A stretch of 64,000 nt of DNA from Streptomyces sp. NBC_01335. Its GTDB lineage: Bacteria > Actinomycetota > Actinomycetes > Streptomycetales > Streptomycetaceae. The stretch covers positions 4,989,001 through 5,053,000 of the forward strand of contig NZ_CP108370.1 of the NCBI RefSeq assembly GCF_035953295.1, read 5' to 3'. Every line of letters starts with the position of its first letter. Within the stretch, counting starts at the first letter, position 1. The notes under the pieces were generated by a model. That model saw nothing but the letters and a program-made list of their open reading frames with translations. It made no database searches and was not told where the DNA came from. A program made the translations under genes and the position numbers. Positions 7,682-17,223 of this stretch are shown in pieces.

Positions 7682-9328
7682 ATGCCCCCCTCACGCGGTG
7701 TCCTGGCCGCAACGGCCCTCACCACCACTGCCGCGCTCGCCCTCGTCTCCTGCGGTTCGGGTGACGACGGCGGCTCCGAGCCCACCGGGGACGCCGCCTC
7801 GTCGGCGTCCTCCATATCCCCCTCGTCCCCCGACGCGTCGACACCCGCCGCCGGTTCCTCCTCGCCCTCCCCGTCACCCACCCGCAGCTACGCCCTCTCC
7901 GCGGCGCCCCGCACCATCCCGGCCGTGCGCGAGCACACCGCCGCGCGCGGCCCCGGCTGGAAGCCCACCTCCTCCGGCGCGGTGGTCGTCGCCGACGGCA
8001 GCGGCGCCCTCGCCGACGAGGCCAGGCTGCTCGCCAAGGAGCTGCGGCTGCGTTACAAGGGGGAGACCGCCGCCCGTTCGGGTGACGTCGAACTCTCCCT
8101 GGACAAGGGAGCGAAGACCGGCGCCGAGTCGTACACCCTCACCGCGCGGGACGGCCGGGTGGCCATCAGCGGACCCGACGAGGCCGGTGTCTTCTGGGGC
8201 ACCCGCACCCTCAAGCAATCGGTCGCCGCCGACGGCACCTTCCCCGAAGGCGTCGTCAACGACCGGCCCGACCGCCCGCAGCGCGGCTTCAACCTGGACA
8301 TCGCGCGCAAGCCGTACAGCGTCGACTGGATCGAGGACCGGCTCCGCGAGATGGCGGACCTCAAGATGAACCAGTTCGGCCTGCACTTCTCCGACGACCA
8401 GGCGTTCCGCATCGAGTCCCGCACGCACCCCGAGGTGGTCTCCCAGGACCACCTGAGCCAGGCCCAGGTGAAGCAGATCCTGGCGCTGGCGAAGAGCCTG
8501 CACATCGAGGTGGTCCCCGAGATCGACTCGCCCGGACACCTCGGTGCCGTACTCCGGGCCCACCCCGACCTCCAGCTCCACAGCGTCTCCGGGACGGCGT
8601 CCAAGGGGTCCCTCGACATCTCGAAGCCGGGGGCGGCGAAGCTGGTCGACGAGCTGCTCGACGAGTTCACGGGCCTCTTCGGCGGGAAGTCCTGGCACCT
8701 GGGCGCCGACGAGTACCAGGCGCTCACGGTCCCCGACCCCGGCGCCTCGTACCCGCAACTCCTCGCCGCCGCCCGGCAGAAGTACGGCGACGGAGCCACC
8801 ATCGAGGACCTCGCCACCGGCTGGCTCAACGACCGCGCCGCCGTGGTCCGTCCGAAGGGGATGACCGCGAAGGCCTGGAACGACGGCCTCTTCAGCGGCG
8901 GCTCCGTACAGGCGGACAAGCGGATCGAGATCGAGTACTGGACGGGCAAGGAGATCGGCGCCCGCGATCCGGAGGCGTACCTGAGCGAGGGGCGCCCGAT
9001 GGTGAACCTCAACGACGAGTTCCTCTACTACGTGCTCGGCCAGCCCAACGCATTCGTCTACCCGACCGGGAAGCGGATCTACGAGCAGTGGACCCCGCTC
9101 GTCCTGCGCGGCACCCAGCCGGTCCCGGCGAAGTACTCCGACCAGATCCTGGGCGGCCGGTTCGCCGTCTGGGGCGACTTCCCGAACGCCCAGACGGCGG
9201 CGCAGGTGGCCGAGGGCATCCGGATGCCGCTGAAGGCCACGGCGCAGAAGCTCTGGGTACCGGGGAAGCCGGCGCTGAGCTGGGCGGCGTTCACCGGTCT
9301 GGCCTCGGAGATCGACGGGCGGGGGTGA
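7682..9328 (+). CDS. Beta-N-acetylhexosaminidase lipoprotein (GH20)
   Basis: 548 residues from an ATG preceded by GGAGG. A lipoprotein signal ends in LALVSC (lipobox Cys about residue 23), followed by a Ser/Pro/Thr-rich linker of ~60 residues. A GH20b-like domain leads into the (beta/alpha)8 GH20 domain: RGFNLDIARKPY, LHFSDDQAFRIES and VVPEIDSPGH. The catalytic pair is in WHLGADEY, where Asp-Glu act in substrate-assisted hydrolysis of terminal GlcNAc or GalNAc. It is expected on the outer face of the membrane, where it could trim chitobiose or wall sugars. An earlier in-frame ATG at 7517 would bury the signal and is unlikely. Confidence 0.93.
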   Translation: MPPSRGVLAATALTTTAALALVSCGSGDDGGSEPTGDAASSASSISPSSPDASTPAAGSSSPSPSPTRSYALSAAPRTIPAVREHTAARGPGWKPTSSGAVVVADGSGALADEARLLAKELRLRYKGETAARSGDVELSLDKGAKTGAESYTLTARDGRVAISGPDEAGVFWGTRTLKQSVAADGTFPEGVVNDRPDRPQRGFNLDIARKPYSVDWIEDRLREMADLKMNQFGLHFSDDQAFRIESRTHPEVVSQDHLSQAQVKQILALAKSLHIEVVPEIDSPGHLGAVLRAHPDLQLHSVSGTASKGSLDISKPGAAKLVDELLDEFTGLFGGKSWHLGADEYQALTVPDPGASYPQLLAAARQKYGDGATIEDLATGWLNDRAAVVRPKGMTAKAWNDGLFSGGSVQADKRIEIEYWTGKEIGARDPEAYLSEGRPMVNLNDEFLYYVLGQPNAFVYPTGKRIYEQWTPLVLRGTQPVPAKYSDQILGGRFAVWGDFPNAQTAAQVAEGIRMPLKATAQKLWVPGKPALSWAAFTGLASEIDGRG

Positions 9329-9332
9329 GGCC

Positions 9333-9353
9333 GTTCCCCTCCGGGCGGGGAAC
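9333..9353 (+). terminator. Short hairpin after the hexosaminidase gene
   Basis: GTTCCCC (9333-9339) pairs with GGGGAAC (9347-9353), 5 bp past the stop codon; no T tract. Confidence 0.45.
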
Positions 9354-9597
9354 CTGCGGAACCAGCATGCGGAATCAAGCCATCCGGTGGCCGGGGCGCG
9401 GACCGGCCACCGGGAGCCGCGCCCGGTTTCCTCCATCAAAATCGCGCCGAACAGGAGTCATTTTTCCCGATTTCTGCGATTGTTGTGGCTGGTGGGGCGC
9501 TCCGGCTGCGCCCTGGCGCGCGTTTCCGGCCGGGGTGCGTGTGACGTATTCACGCCACCCGGCGCTGTACGCGACACAGAAGACCTGGGGGTACGTC

Positions 9598-10260
9598 ATG
9601 AACCTGTGGGACCTCATCGCCCGCGCCGACGCGCGTGCACTGGCCGCGAGCGGCCTCGCCTGCCTCGACCGCTGTCTGCCCCCGGGCCCGGAGGGCGACG
9701 GCCCGGAACCGTTGCGGCCGCTCTGGGCGAGTTGCGAGGACGGCACCGCGTGGGCGGCCCGCCTCGCCGCCGCGCGCGAGACCGTCGCGGCCCTGGACCC
9801 GCCGCCCGGCCCCGGTGACGGGGAGGCGGCCGGCGCGTTCCTCGCCCGCATCCGCGCGACGCTGGACGCCGCCCCGGAGACCTTCGAGGCCGGCCCCCTG
9901 CGCGCCTGGGCCGACGCCTGCTCCCTGCTCTCCCTGGAGATCCACCGGCGGGCCGACCAGCCGCCCACCCCGGACGCGGACGCCCCTGCGGCGGACGCGG
10001 GGGACCCGGAGGAAGCGCCGCGGAGCGGTGAACGGGAAGCCCTGGAGCTGCTGAGGATCGGCTCCGCCGGGGCCGAGGCCGACGCGGGCCCACTCGTCGC
10101 GGGCGAACTGCGCCGCCAGCGCGAGCTGCTGGAGATCCTCGCCGAGACCGCCGGCTCGCCCGGCAGCGGCGCGGGCCTGCGGCGGGCGCTCGACCACTCG
10201 ACGGAGGGCCGCCGGGTGCTGCGCGCCGTCATGTCCCGCCGGGCACGCAACCAGGCCTGA
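9598..10260 (+). CDS. Conserved hypothetical protein, helical
   Basis: 220 residues from ATG 9598 with GGGGG upstream. The sequence is Ala/Glu/Leu/Arg-rich and looks almost entirely helical, with no signal peptide or membrane segment. An acidic Pro-rich linker (about residues 120-140) splits it into two helical parts. I recognise no domain. It is followed closely by a long hairpin and a cluster of 14-bp repeats. Confidence 0.65.
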   Translation: MNLWDLIARADARALAASGLACLDRCLPPGPEGDGPEPLRPLWASCEDGTAWAARLAAARETVAALDPPPGPGDGEAAGAFLARIRATLDAAPETFEAGPLRAWADACSLLSLEIHRRADQPPTPDADAPAADAGDPEEAPRSGEREALELLRIGSAGAEADAGPLVAGELRRQRELLEILAETAGSPGSGAGLRRALDHSTEGRRVLRAVMSRRARNQA

Positions 10261-10297
10261 GGGGGCGGGCGGAACTTCCGTCCGCCGCGTCACGCAC

Positions 10298-10337
10298 CTC
10301 CTGAAGCACGCGATCGCAACTCCGCGTGCTTCAGGAG
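10298..10337 (+). terminator. 15-bp perfect hairpin, probable terminator
   Basis: Arms 10298-10312 and 10323-10337 (CTCCTGAAGCACGCG and its complement) with a 10-nt loop, 37 bp after the preceding stop. The right arm runs into the tandem repeats. Confidence 0.6.
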
Positions 10338-10383
10338 CAGCGCTTCAGGAGCAGCGCTTCAGGAGCAGCGCTTCAGGAGCAGC
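10328..10383. repeat. Four perfect 14-bp tandem repeats (GCTTCAGGAGCAGC)
   Basis: Copies at 10328-10341, 10342-10355, 10356-10369 and 10370-10383 are identical. The first 10 bases of each copy equal part of the right arm of the adjoining hairpin. Confidence 0.92.
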
Positions 10384-10505
10384 GCGAGGTCGCTGTCGCG
10401 GGCCAGTTCTGGGGTGACTTCTCGCGGATGCTGGTCGGCCAGTGGTGCGCGGCCAGGACGAACAGCCAGGCGCGTATGCCCAGGGTTCCTGTCCGGTCCG
10501 AGAGT

Positions 10506-10781
10506 TCAGTGAGTGTCGTCCGCGACCGGATGCAGTCCGGCCACGCTTCCAGGGCACCATCCGCCGCTCTCGCGCCAGGGGCGTTCCTCGTTCTGCGTCG
10601 ACAGGGCCTTTGCGTGTCGGTGCAACGTGCAGGCCAGGGCGTAGGTGCCTTCTTCCCTGCGGATGACCTGGGCATGGTCGTCCGGGTGGTCGTAGACGAG
10701 TTCCCAGCCGGGTATCACGGACGGGCCGATGCCGTCGACCCGGCGGCGTCCGTCGCTGCTGACGTGCGTGGTGCGTTCCAT
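10506..10781 (-). CDS. Small conserved hypothetical protein
   Basis: 91 residues from ATG 10781 with a strong ribosome site (GGAGGAG, 5 bp away). Its middle part, VIPGWELVYDHPDDHAQVI followed by RREEGTYALACTLHR, has the regular composition of a folded small protein. The C terminus holds WCPGSVAGLHPV. No signal or membrane segment. I do not recognise the family. It is isolated between repeats and a gene-free gap. Confidence 0.6.
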   Translation of the reverse strand: MERTTHVSSDGRRRVDGIGPSVIPGWELVYDHPDDHAQVIRREEGTYALACTLHRHAKALSTQNEERPWRESGGWCPGSVAGLHPVADDTH

Positions 10782-11229
10782 GCGCTCTCCTCCGTACGAC
10801 TGGGCAGGCCCGCTCCGGGCGTTGACCCACCGCGCCCTGCTTTCAGAAGGCGTCGGTCGTGCGCAGGATCGGGACCGTACGAGGGCTGGGCTGCCGGGGC
10901 AGGTGCTGGTCCTACGGGTGCGGGATGCCGTGCAGAGGCTACGCGGCCGGCGCATCGCCCGGTCGTGGTGGCACGGAGCGGAAGGACGGCCGAGGCCGCC
11001 ACCCCCCACAGGAGAGGCCTCGGCCGTCTTCCACGAAGCCGCAGCGCGGCCCCGTACCTCACTCAGCGCCGCGGTCGCGTTTTCTGTTACACCCGGGGTT
11101 CGTCGACGGTTTGTTGCGACTTGTACAAGCCATGGACGCGACACCCGCAGAGCACGTAGCGTGCTGATCGCGCAGGGTGGCGCAGCGGCGGTGACCAGCC
11201 GCGATTCGGGACAGCAGGGCGGTTGAGGG
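10782..11229. other. 448-bp gene-free gap with an orphan terminator-like hairpin
   Basis: It separates the small minus-strand gene from the plus-strand sigma gene. It contains a 13-bp perfect stem at 10985-11028 and a 10-bp palindrome CTTGTACAAG at 11120-11129. No convincing reading frame. Confidence 0.55.
10985..11028. terminator. Orphan intrinsic-terminator-like hairpin
   Basis: GACGGCCGAGGCC (10985-10997) pairs perfectly with 11016-11028 around an 18-nt loop. No annotated gene on either strand ends here. Confidence 0.5.
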
Positions 11230-11982
11230 GTGCTGGGGGACGACGCGGAGCTGACCGCCGCGGTGCTCGCGGCGCAGGGCGGGAGCGAGGAAGCCTTCCG
11301 CGTTGTGTATCGCGCTGTGCAGCCACGGCTGTTGGGGTACATACGAACGCTGGTGGGGGAGGCGGACGCGGAGGACGTGGCGTCCGAGGCGTGGTTCCAG
11401 ATCGCCCGTGATCTGAGCCGGTTCAGTGGGGATGCCGACCGGTTCCGGGGGTGGGCGGCCCGGATCGCGCGCAATCGCTCTCTGGACCATCTGCGGATGC
11501 GTGGGCGCAGGCCCGCTATCGGGGGCGACGAAACGGAGTTGACGGGGCGTCCGGCGGATTCCGACACCGCCGGGGAGGCCATCGAGGCCATGGGCACCGA
11601 CCGGGCCATGGCGCTCATAGCCCGGCTCCCGCAGGACCAGGCCGAAGCGGTCGTGCTGCGGGTGGTCGTCGGCCTCGACGCGAAGACCGCCGCGCAGACG
11701 CTGGGCAAGCGGCCCGGGGCCGTACGCAGCGCCGCGCACCGGGGGTTGAAGCGACTTGCGGAGATGCTGGGAGGGGAGCAGCGGGAAGCGGAACGGGCCG
11801 GTACGGTCCTTGGGGGGCCTGTGAACGACGGGCCGGCGCACGGTGCGGGGGATCTGGACGGGCCCGGGCCGGAACTCGGCGCCGTGCCCGCGCAGCGGCT
11901 CGGGCGGGGTGGTGTGGTGGCGCCCGCGGGAGCGGCTCCCGGAGTGACGCATTCGCGTCCGTGGACGCAGAAGGACATGTGA
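11230..11982 (+). CDS. ECF-type RNA polymerase sigma factor
   Basis: 250 residues from GTG 11230. Region 2 covers about residues 20-95 (YIRTLVGEADAEDVASEAW, then FRGWAARIARNRSLDHLR). Region 4 covers about 135-185 (LIARLPQDQAEAVVLRVVVG, then the helix-turn-helix DAKTAAQTLGKRPGAVRSAAHRG). A Gly/Pro-rich tail of ~55 residues follows. The stop overlaps the start of the next gene by one base (TGATG), the usual coupling of an ECF sigma factor to its membrane regulator. Target promoters are unknown. Confidence 0.9.
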   Translation: MLGDDAELTAAVLAAQGGSEEAFRVVYRAVQPRLLGYIRTLVGEADAEDVASEAWFQIARDLSRFSGDADRFRGWAARIARNRSLDHLRMRGRRPAIGGDETELTGRPADSDTAGEAIEAMGTDRAMALIARLPQDQAEAVVLRVVVGLDAKTAAQTLGKRPGAVRSAAHRGLKRLAEMLGGEQREAERAGTVLGGPVNDGPAHGAGDLDGPGPELGAVPAQRLGRGGVVAPAGAAPGVTHSRPWTQKDM

Positions 11983-13514
11983 TGGCCGACGATCGGGACG
12001 ACTGGCTCGACAGGGACGCGGCGGAGAAACTGCTCCGCGGCGAACCGGTCGTGCCTCCCGGGGCTCAGGCGCGCTCCGCCGCACGGAGCCTCTCCGAGGC
12101 GCTCGGTGCGACCCGTCCGGGATCGTCGGCCGAGGGTGAAATGCGGGGCGAGGAGGCGGCGTTGGCCGCCTTCCGGCACGCGGGTCCGGCGCGCGGGGCG
12201 GCCGGGGCGGGGCGCCACCGGCGGCCCGTCGGACCGGGCCCGGAGGCCGGTACGGCTCCGGGCGCGGGCATGCTCGACCCGGTGCGGCTCGGTACGCCGC
12301 CCTCCCCGTCCCGCAGCCGGGAGCGCCCCCGCTTCGGCCGGCCGGTGCGCATCGGCCTGGCGGCCTCGCTCGCGGGCTGCGCGCTCGGCGGCGTCGCCGT
12401 GGCGGCCGGTACGGGTGCGCTGACCGGGGCGTTCGGCGGTACGGAACACAGCCCGGCGAGCACGGTGTCGGTGGCCGCCTCGCCGGACGACGCCACCCCG
12501 GAAGCGTCCGGTACGGACACCCCTTCCGGCGCCCCGACGGGGACCGGCGACCCCTCCGTCCAGAGCCCCGGCGGGGCCTCCCAGGGGGCGGGCGCCGGGG
12601 GCGCCACCTCGGGCACCGGCGCGCCGGACAGCCGTAACGGCGCCGGAACCGAAGGGAGTTCGGGTGGCCACGGGGGAGGTTACGGGGACGGGCACGGGTC
12701 CCCGGACCGGGACACGTACGGCAGCGCGGGCGGCTCGGGCGGATCCGGCTCCGACGGGTACGCCGAGGCCGTGGAGGACTGCCGCGACTACCGGGACGGA
12801 GACCTGGACGAGCGGGAGCGCCGCCGCCTCGCCGAACTGGCCCGGGGCGAGAAGAACGTTCCGGAGTACTGCGCGCGGATCACGGCCTCGTACCCCGGCG
12901 GCTCCGTCGCGGGCGACGGACCGGACGGGTCGGCCCCGGACGAGTCGGCCCCGGACGGGACGGGATACGGCTCGGGCCACGCCGGTGACGGCAAGGGCGA
13001 GTGGGGCCAGGACGCGTACCGGCAGGGCCAGTCGTTTGCCTACTCGCTGCGGAACGCCCCTGCGGGCGGCCCGGCGGGCACCACCGGGGACGCCACCTTC
13101 GCCGCCGCGCCGACCGCGAAACGGGGCGCGTCGGCGCCGAAGACCGTCGCGCAGACGGACGCGAGGGCGGGCGCGAAGACGGACACGAGGGCGGGCGCGA
13201 GGGCGCGAGCGAAGACGGACGCGGAGACAGGCGTGAAGGCGGGTGCGAAAGCCGTCCCGGCGCAGACGCTGTCCACCGACACCGCGTACGCCGGGGCATG
13301 GGCCCCGGCTCCTGGCGCGGGCGGCCCCGGAGCCGAGGCGGCCGAGCGGACCGGCCGGACGGGGCAGGCCGGCTGGACGGGGCAGGCCGGTCAGGGTGCG
13401 CAGGCGTCTCCGGGCGGACGCGGCGGACGCGGCGGGCAGGACGCCGGAGACACCGGACGCGGTACCGACGAGTACGCCGAGCCCGGTTCCGGGGCCTTCG
13501 ACCGCACGGCCTAA
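11982..13514 (+). CDS. Membrane-anchored partner of the ECF sigma factor (putative anti-sigma factor)
   Basis: 510 residues. The N-terminal ~115 residues are predicted cytoplasmic (DDWLDRDAAEKLLRGE at the start, where an anti-sigma domain would sit). One membrane helix follows (IGLAASLAGCALGGVAVAAG), and then a long, mostly disordered outer part rich in Gly, Ser, Thr and Pro. Within it a conserved-looking charged block (VEDCRDYRDGDLDERERRRL ending in YCARI) has two Cys that may form a disulfide. Near 13140-13260 the DNA repeats a GCG-GGC-GCG-AAG-type unit, giving AGAKTD/ARAGA repeats. No zinc-binding HxxxCxxC motif is present, so the anti-sigma role rests on gene coupling. Confidence 0.7.
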   Translation: MADDRDDWLDRDAAEKLLRGEPVVPPGAQARSAARSLSEALGATRPGSSAEGEMRGEEAALAAFRHAGPARGAAGAGRHRRPVGPGPEAGTAPGAGMLDPVRLGTPPSPSRSRERPRFGRPVRIGLAASLAGCALGGVAVAAGTGALTGAFGGTEHSPASTVSVAASPDDATPEASGTDTPSGAPTGTGDPSVQSPGGASQGAGAGGATSGTGAPDSRNGAGTEGSSGGHGGGYGDGHGSPDRDTYGSAGGSGGSGSDGYAEAVEDCRDYRDGDLDERERRRLAELARGEKNVPEYCARITASYPGGSVAGDGPDGSAPDESAPDGTGYGSGHAGDGKGEWGQDAYRQGQSFAYSLRNAPAGGPAGTTGDATFAAAPTAKRGASAPKTVAQTDARAGAKTDTRAGARARAKTDAETGVKAGAKAVPAQTLSTDTAYAGAWAPAPGAGGPGAEAAERTGRTGQAGWTGQAGQGAQASPGGRGGRGGQDAGDTGRGTDEYAEPGSGAFDRTA

Positions 13515-13775
13515 GGGTGGACCTGAGGGCCCGTCCGCCGCTCCTCCGCTGTGGGGCCGGTCACATCCGGCCGACAGCTGTGACGTTTTTCGGATCGATG
13601 ACGCAGTAGGAAGTGAGCCGACTGGTCATCGGCGGCGCATCGAGCCGGGGTTCCCCCCGTACCTTCGGCTCCGCGCATCGGCGCGGGCGGGACACGTTCC
13701 CCCGGTCCCGTCCGCGCCCCTTTTCCTTTTCTTCCTCGGTCCCGTGGTCCGACGGCAGCGACATGCGACGGTGCG

Positions 13776-14786
13776 TCAGTGATAGATGACGACCTTGTCG
13801 CCGTCCTTCACCTGGGCGTAGAGCGCGGAGATCTTCTTCTCGTCGCGGACGTTGACGCAGCCGTGGGACGCGCCGCTGTAGCCGCGCGCCGCGAAGTCGG
13901 CCGAGTAGTGCACCGCCTGGCCGCCGCTGAAGAACATCGCGTACGGCATCGGGGAGCCGTACAGCGTGGAGACGTGGTGCCGCGACTTCCAGTAGACGGA
14001 GAAGACGCCCTCGCGGGTCGGCGTGTACTCCGAGCCGAACCGCACGTCCATCACCGACACCACCCGGCCGTCGATCATCCACGCCAGGGTCCGGCTCTCC
14101 TTGCTGACGCAGAGCACCCTCCCCTTGAGGCAGCGCGGGTCCGGAGCCGCCACGGGAAGCTCGGTCGGCGGGTCGAGCTCGGACGCGGTGGGCGTACGCG
14201 TGGTGGCCAGCAATCGTTGCCAGGTGACGGAGTCCGTCCGGCCCGTCACCGCGAGACCGCCCTTGCGCTGGAAGCTCTCCACCGCCTGGCCGGTGAGGGT
14301 CCCGTAGTAGCCGGTGGGGTTGCGGGAGAAGTGCCCGGCCTGCCGCAGCCGGGCCTGGAGTTCACGCACCCGCGCACCCTCGGCGCCGATGGCCATCAGG
14401 GCCGGGGCGGACGGTGAGGGCGCCGGGGCGGTCGGGCTGGCGGCCGGGGCGGAGGGGGCGGACGGTTTGTCGTCGGAGGTCCGGGACGCCGACGGACTCC
14501 GCGTCGGGGTCCGTGGCGGCGGGGCCGGCTGCGCGGTGGCGGTCCCGGTGGTCGCCCGGGGTACGGGTACGGGCGAGGCGCCCGCACCGCCGTTCACCTC
14601 CACCGGCTTGCACCCCGTCGCCAGGACCGCCCCGGCGAGCAGGACGGCGGCGGTCGCGGCGACCCTCCGCGCGGGCCGGCCGGGTCCGTGGTCACGGACC
14701 GGGGGCGGCGCCGCAGCCGGTGGTGGCGTCGATGTCGAGGGTGGTGTCGATGTCGAGGGTGGACGTGTCGCTCGTGTGCGTGTCAC
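13776..14786 (-). CDS. L,D-transpeptidase lipoprotein with peptidoglycan-binding domain
   Basis: 336 residues from GTG 14786, preceded by GGGGAGG. A long basic/Pro N region leads to the signal helix RRVAATAAVLLAGAVLATGC with a lipobox Cys. A Pro/Ser/Thr/Ala linker follows, then a PG_binding_1 domain (about 135-195: ELQARLRQAGHF, YYGTLTGQAVESFQRKGGL). The C-terminal YkuD catalytic domain has HYSADFAARGYSGASHGCVN, with the nucleophilic Cys in SHGCVN. The family forms 3-3 peptidoglycan cross-links or attaches proteins to the wall, outside the membrane. Short DNA repeats near 14730-14760 encode STSTPP repeats. Confidence 0.93.
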   Translation of the reverse strand: MTRTRATRPPSTSTPPSTSTPPPAAAPPPVRDHGPGRPARRVAATAAVLLAGAVLATGCKPVEVNGGAGASPVPVPRATTGTATAQPAPPPRTPTRSPSASRTSDDKPSAPSAPAASPTAPAPSPSAPALMAIGAEGARVRELQARLRQAGHFSRNPTGYYGTLTGQAVESFQRKGGLAVTGRTDSVTWQRLLATTRTPTASELDPPTELPVAAPDPRCLKGRVLCVSKESRTLAWMIDGRVVSVMDVRFGSEYTPTREGVFSVYWKSRHHVSTLYGSPMPYAMFFSGGQAVHYSADFAARGYSGASHGCVNVRDEKKISALYAQVKDGDKVVIYH

Positions 14787-14932
14787 TTCGGCCTCCCCAT
14801 GGCCCGCAACGCCCCGCGTACCGGTGTTACGGGGGACGCGTTCCCGCCCCGCACGGTTGCCGAACCTCGTACGACGTGCGCGGGGGGTCGACCCGAAGCT
14901 CTCGCTCAGCGGCATCTGAGTCACTCCGGGCG

Positions 14933-16426
<1,494 letters not shown>

Positions 16427-16438
16427 GCGGCGAGTGTG

Positions 16439-16457
16439 TCCTTAACGGCGTTAAGGA
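16439..16457. promoter_or_regulatory. TetR operator 2 (TCCTTAACG-G-CGTTAAGGA)
   Basis: Perfect 19-bp dyad between the two divergent starts. It overlaps a possible -35 (TTAAGG, 16451-16456) of the tetR gene, whose -10 would be TAGAGT at 16474-16479. Confidence 0.8.
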
Positions 16458-16486
16458 GTCAAGGGGTGAGGGGTAGAGTGCGCGGG

Positions 16487-17131
16487 ATGGGCACGACGAA
16501 GATCGACCGGGCGAAGGTCGCGGAGACCGCGCTGCGGCTGCTGAACGAGACGGGACTCGACGGACTGACCCTGCGCGCCATCGCCAAGGAGCTGGACGTC
16601 CAGGCCCCCGCCCTCTACTGGCACTTCAAGAACAAGCAGGAACTCCTCGACGAGATGGCCACGGCGATGTACCGCCGGATGCTGGTCGAGGAGACGGCGG
16701 ACCTCGCCGGCCGGAACTGGCGGGAGCGGATCATCGCCTCGCAGACCGCCCTGCGGACCGCCCTGCTGCGTTACCGCGACGGCGCGAAGGTCTTCAGCGG
16801 GGCACGCTTCACCGGCATCGAGCACGCACCGGGCATGGAGGCGCACCTGCGCGTGATGGTCGACGCCGGATTCGACCTGCGGCAGGCCGTACGCGCCGCC
16901 GCCACCGTCAACGCCTACACGATGGGGTTCGTCACCGAGGAGCAGGGCGTCCAGCCCATGCCCGACGAACGCCGCGACGGCTACGACGTGTCCGAGCGGG
17001 CCGCGCGGATGGCGGACTTCCCGCTGGTCGCCGCAGCGGGCTCCGAACTCTTCACCGCATACGACGAGTTGTTCGCGGACGGGCTCCAGATCCTCGTCGC
17101 GGGGATCGGCGCGCGGTACGGCGTGGAGTGA
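16487..17131 (+). CDS. TetR-family repressor (class with TetR-type C-terminal domain)
   Basis: 214 residues. The N-terminal helix-turn-helix is LTLRAIAKELDVQAPALYWHFKNKQEL. The C-terminal part (GARFTGIEHAPGMEAHLRVM, NAYTMGFVTEEQG) resembles the tetracycline-repressor ligand domain. TAGAGT at 16474-16479 ends seven bases before the ATG, so translation may be leaderless. It faces the FAD monooxygenase and most likely represses both genes through the two palindromes at 16406-16457, releasing on binding a polycyclic ligand (inference). Confidence 0.9.
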   Translation: MGTTKIDRAKVAETALRLLNETGLDGLTLRAIAKELDVQAPALYWHFKNKQELLDEMATAMYRRMLVEETADLAGRNWRERIIASQTALRTALLRYRDGAKVFSGARFTGIEHAPGMEAHLRVMVDAGFDLRQAVRAAATVNAYTMGFVTEEQGVQPMPDERRDGYDVSERAARMADFPLVAAAGSELFTAYDELFADGLQILVAGIGARYGVE

Positions 17132-17223
17132 CTGCGGCACAACGCGACGGCGGGCCGCTCGCGCGCCGGAACGGTGTCCGGGTGCGTGAACGGCCCGCCG
17201 GGCGGGACGACTTCGGAAAGCCC

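Noticed and set aside
10328..10383. The 14-bp repeats as a CRISPR array
   Set aside because: Repeats are directly adjacent with no spacers, and no cas genes are near.
11090..11110. A tRNA-like GGTTCG element upstream of the ECF sigma gene
   Set aside because: No acceptor, anticodon or D-arm pairing around it; chance match.
10506..12980. An 824-codon minus-strand reading frame across the ECF sigma and membrane partner genes
   Set aside because: Only its last 91 codons (from 10781) look like a protein; the rest is Arg/Pro/Gly-rich antisense of the two plus-strand genes, typical of high-GC DNA.
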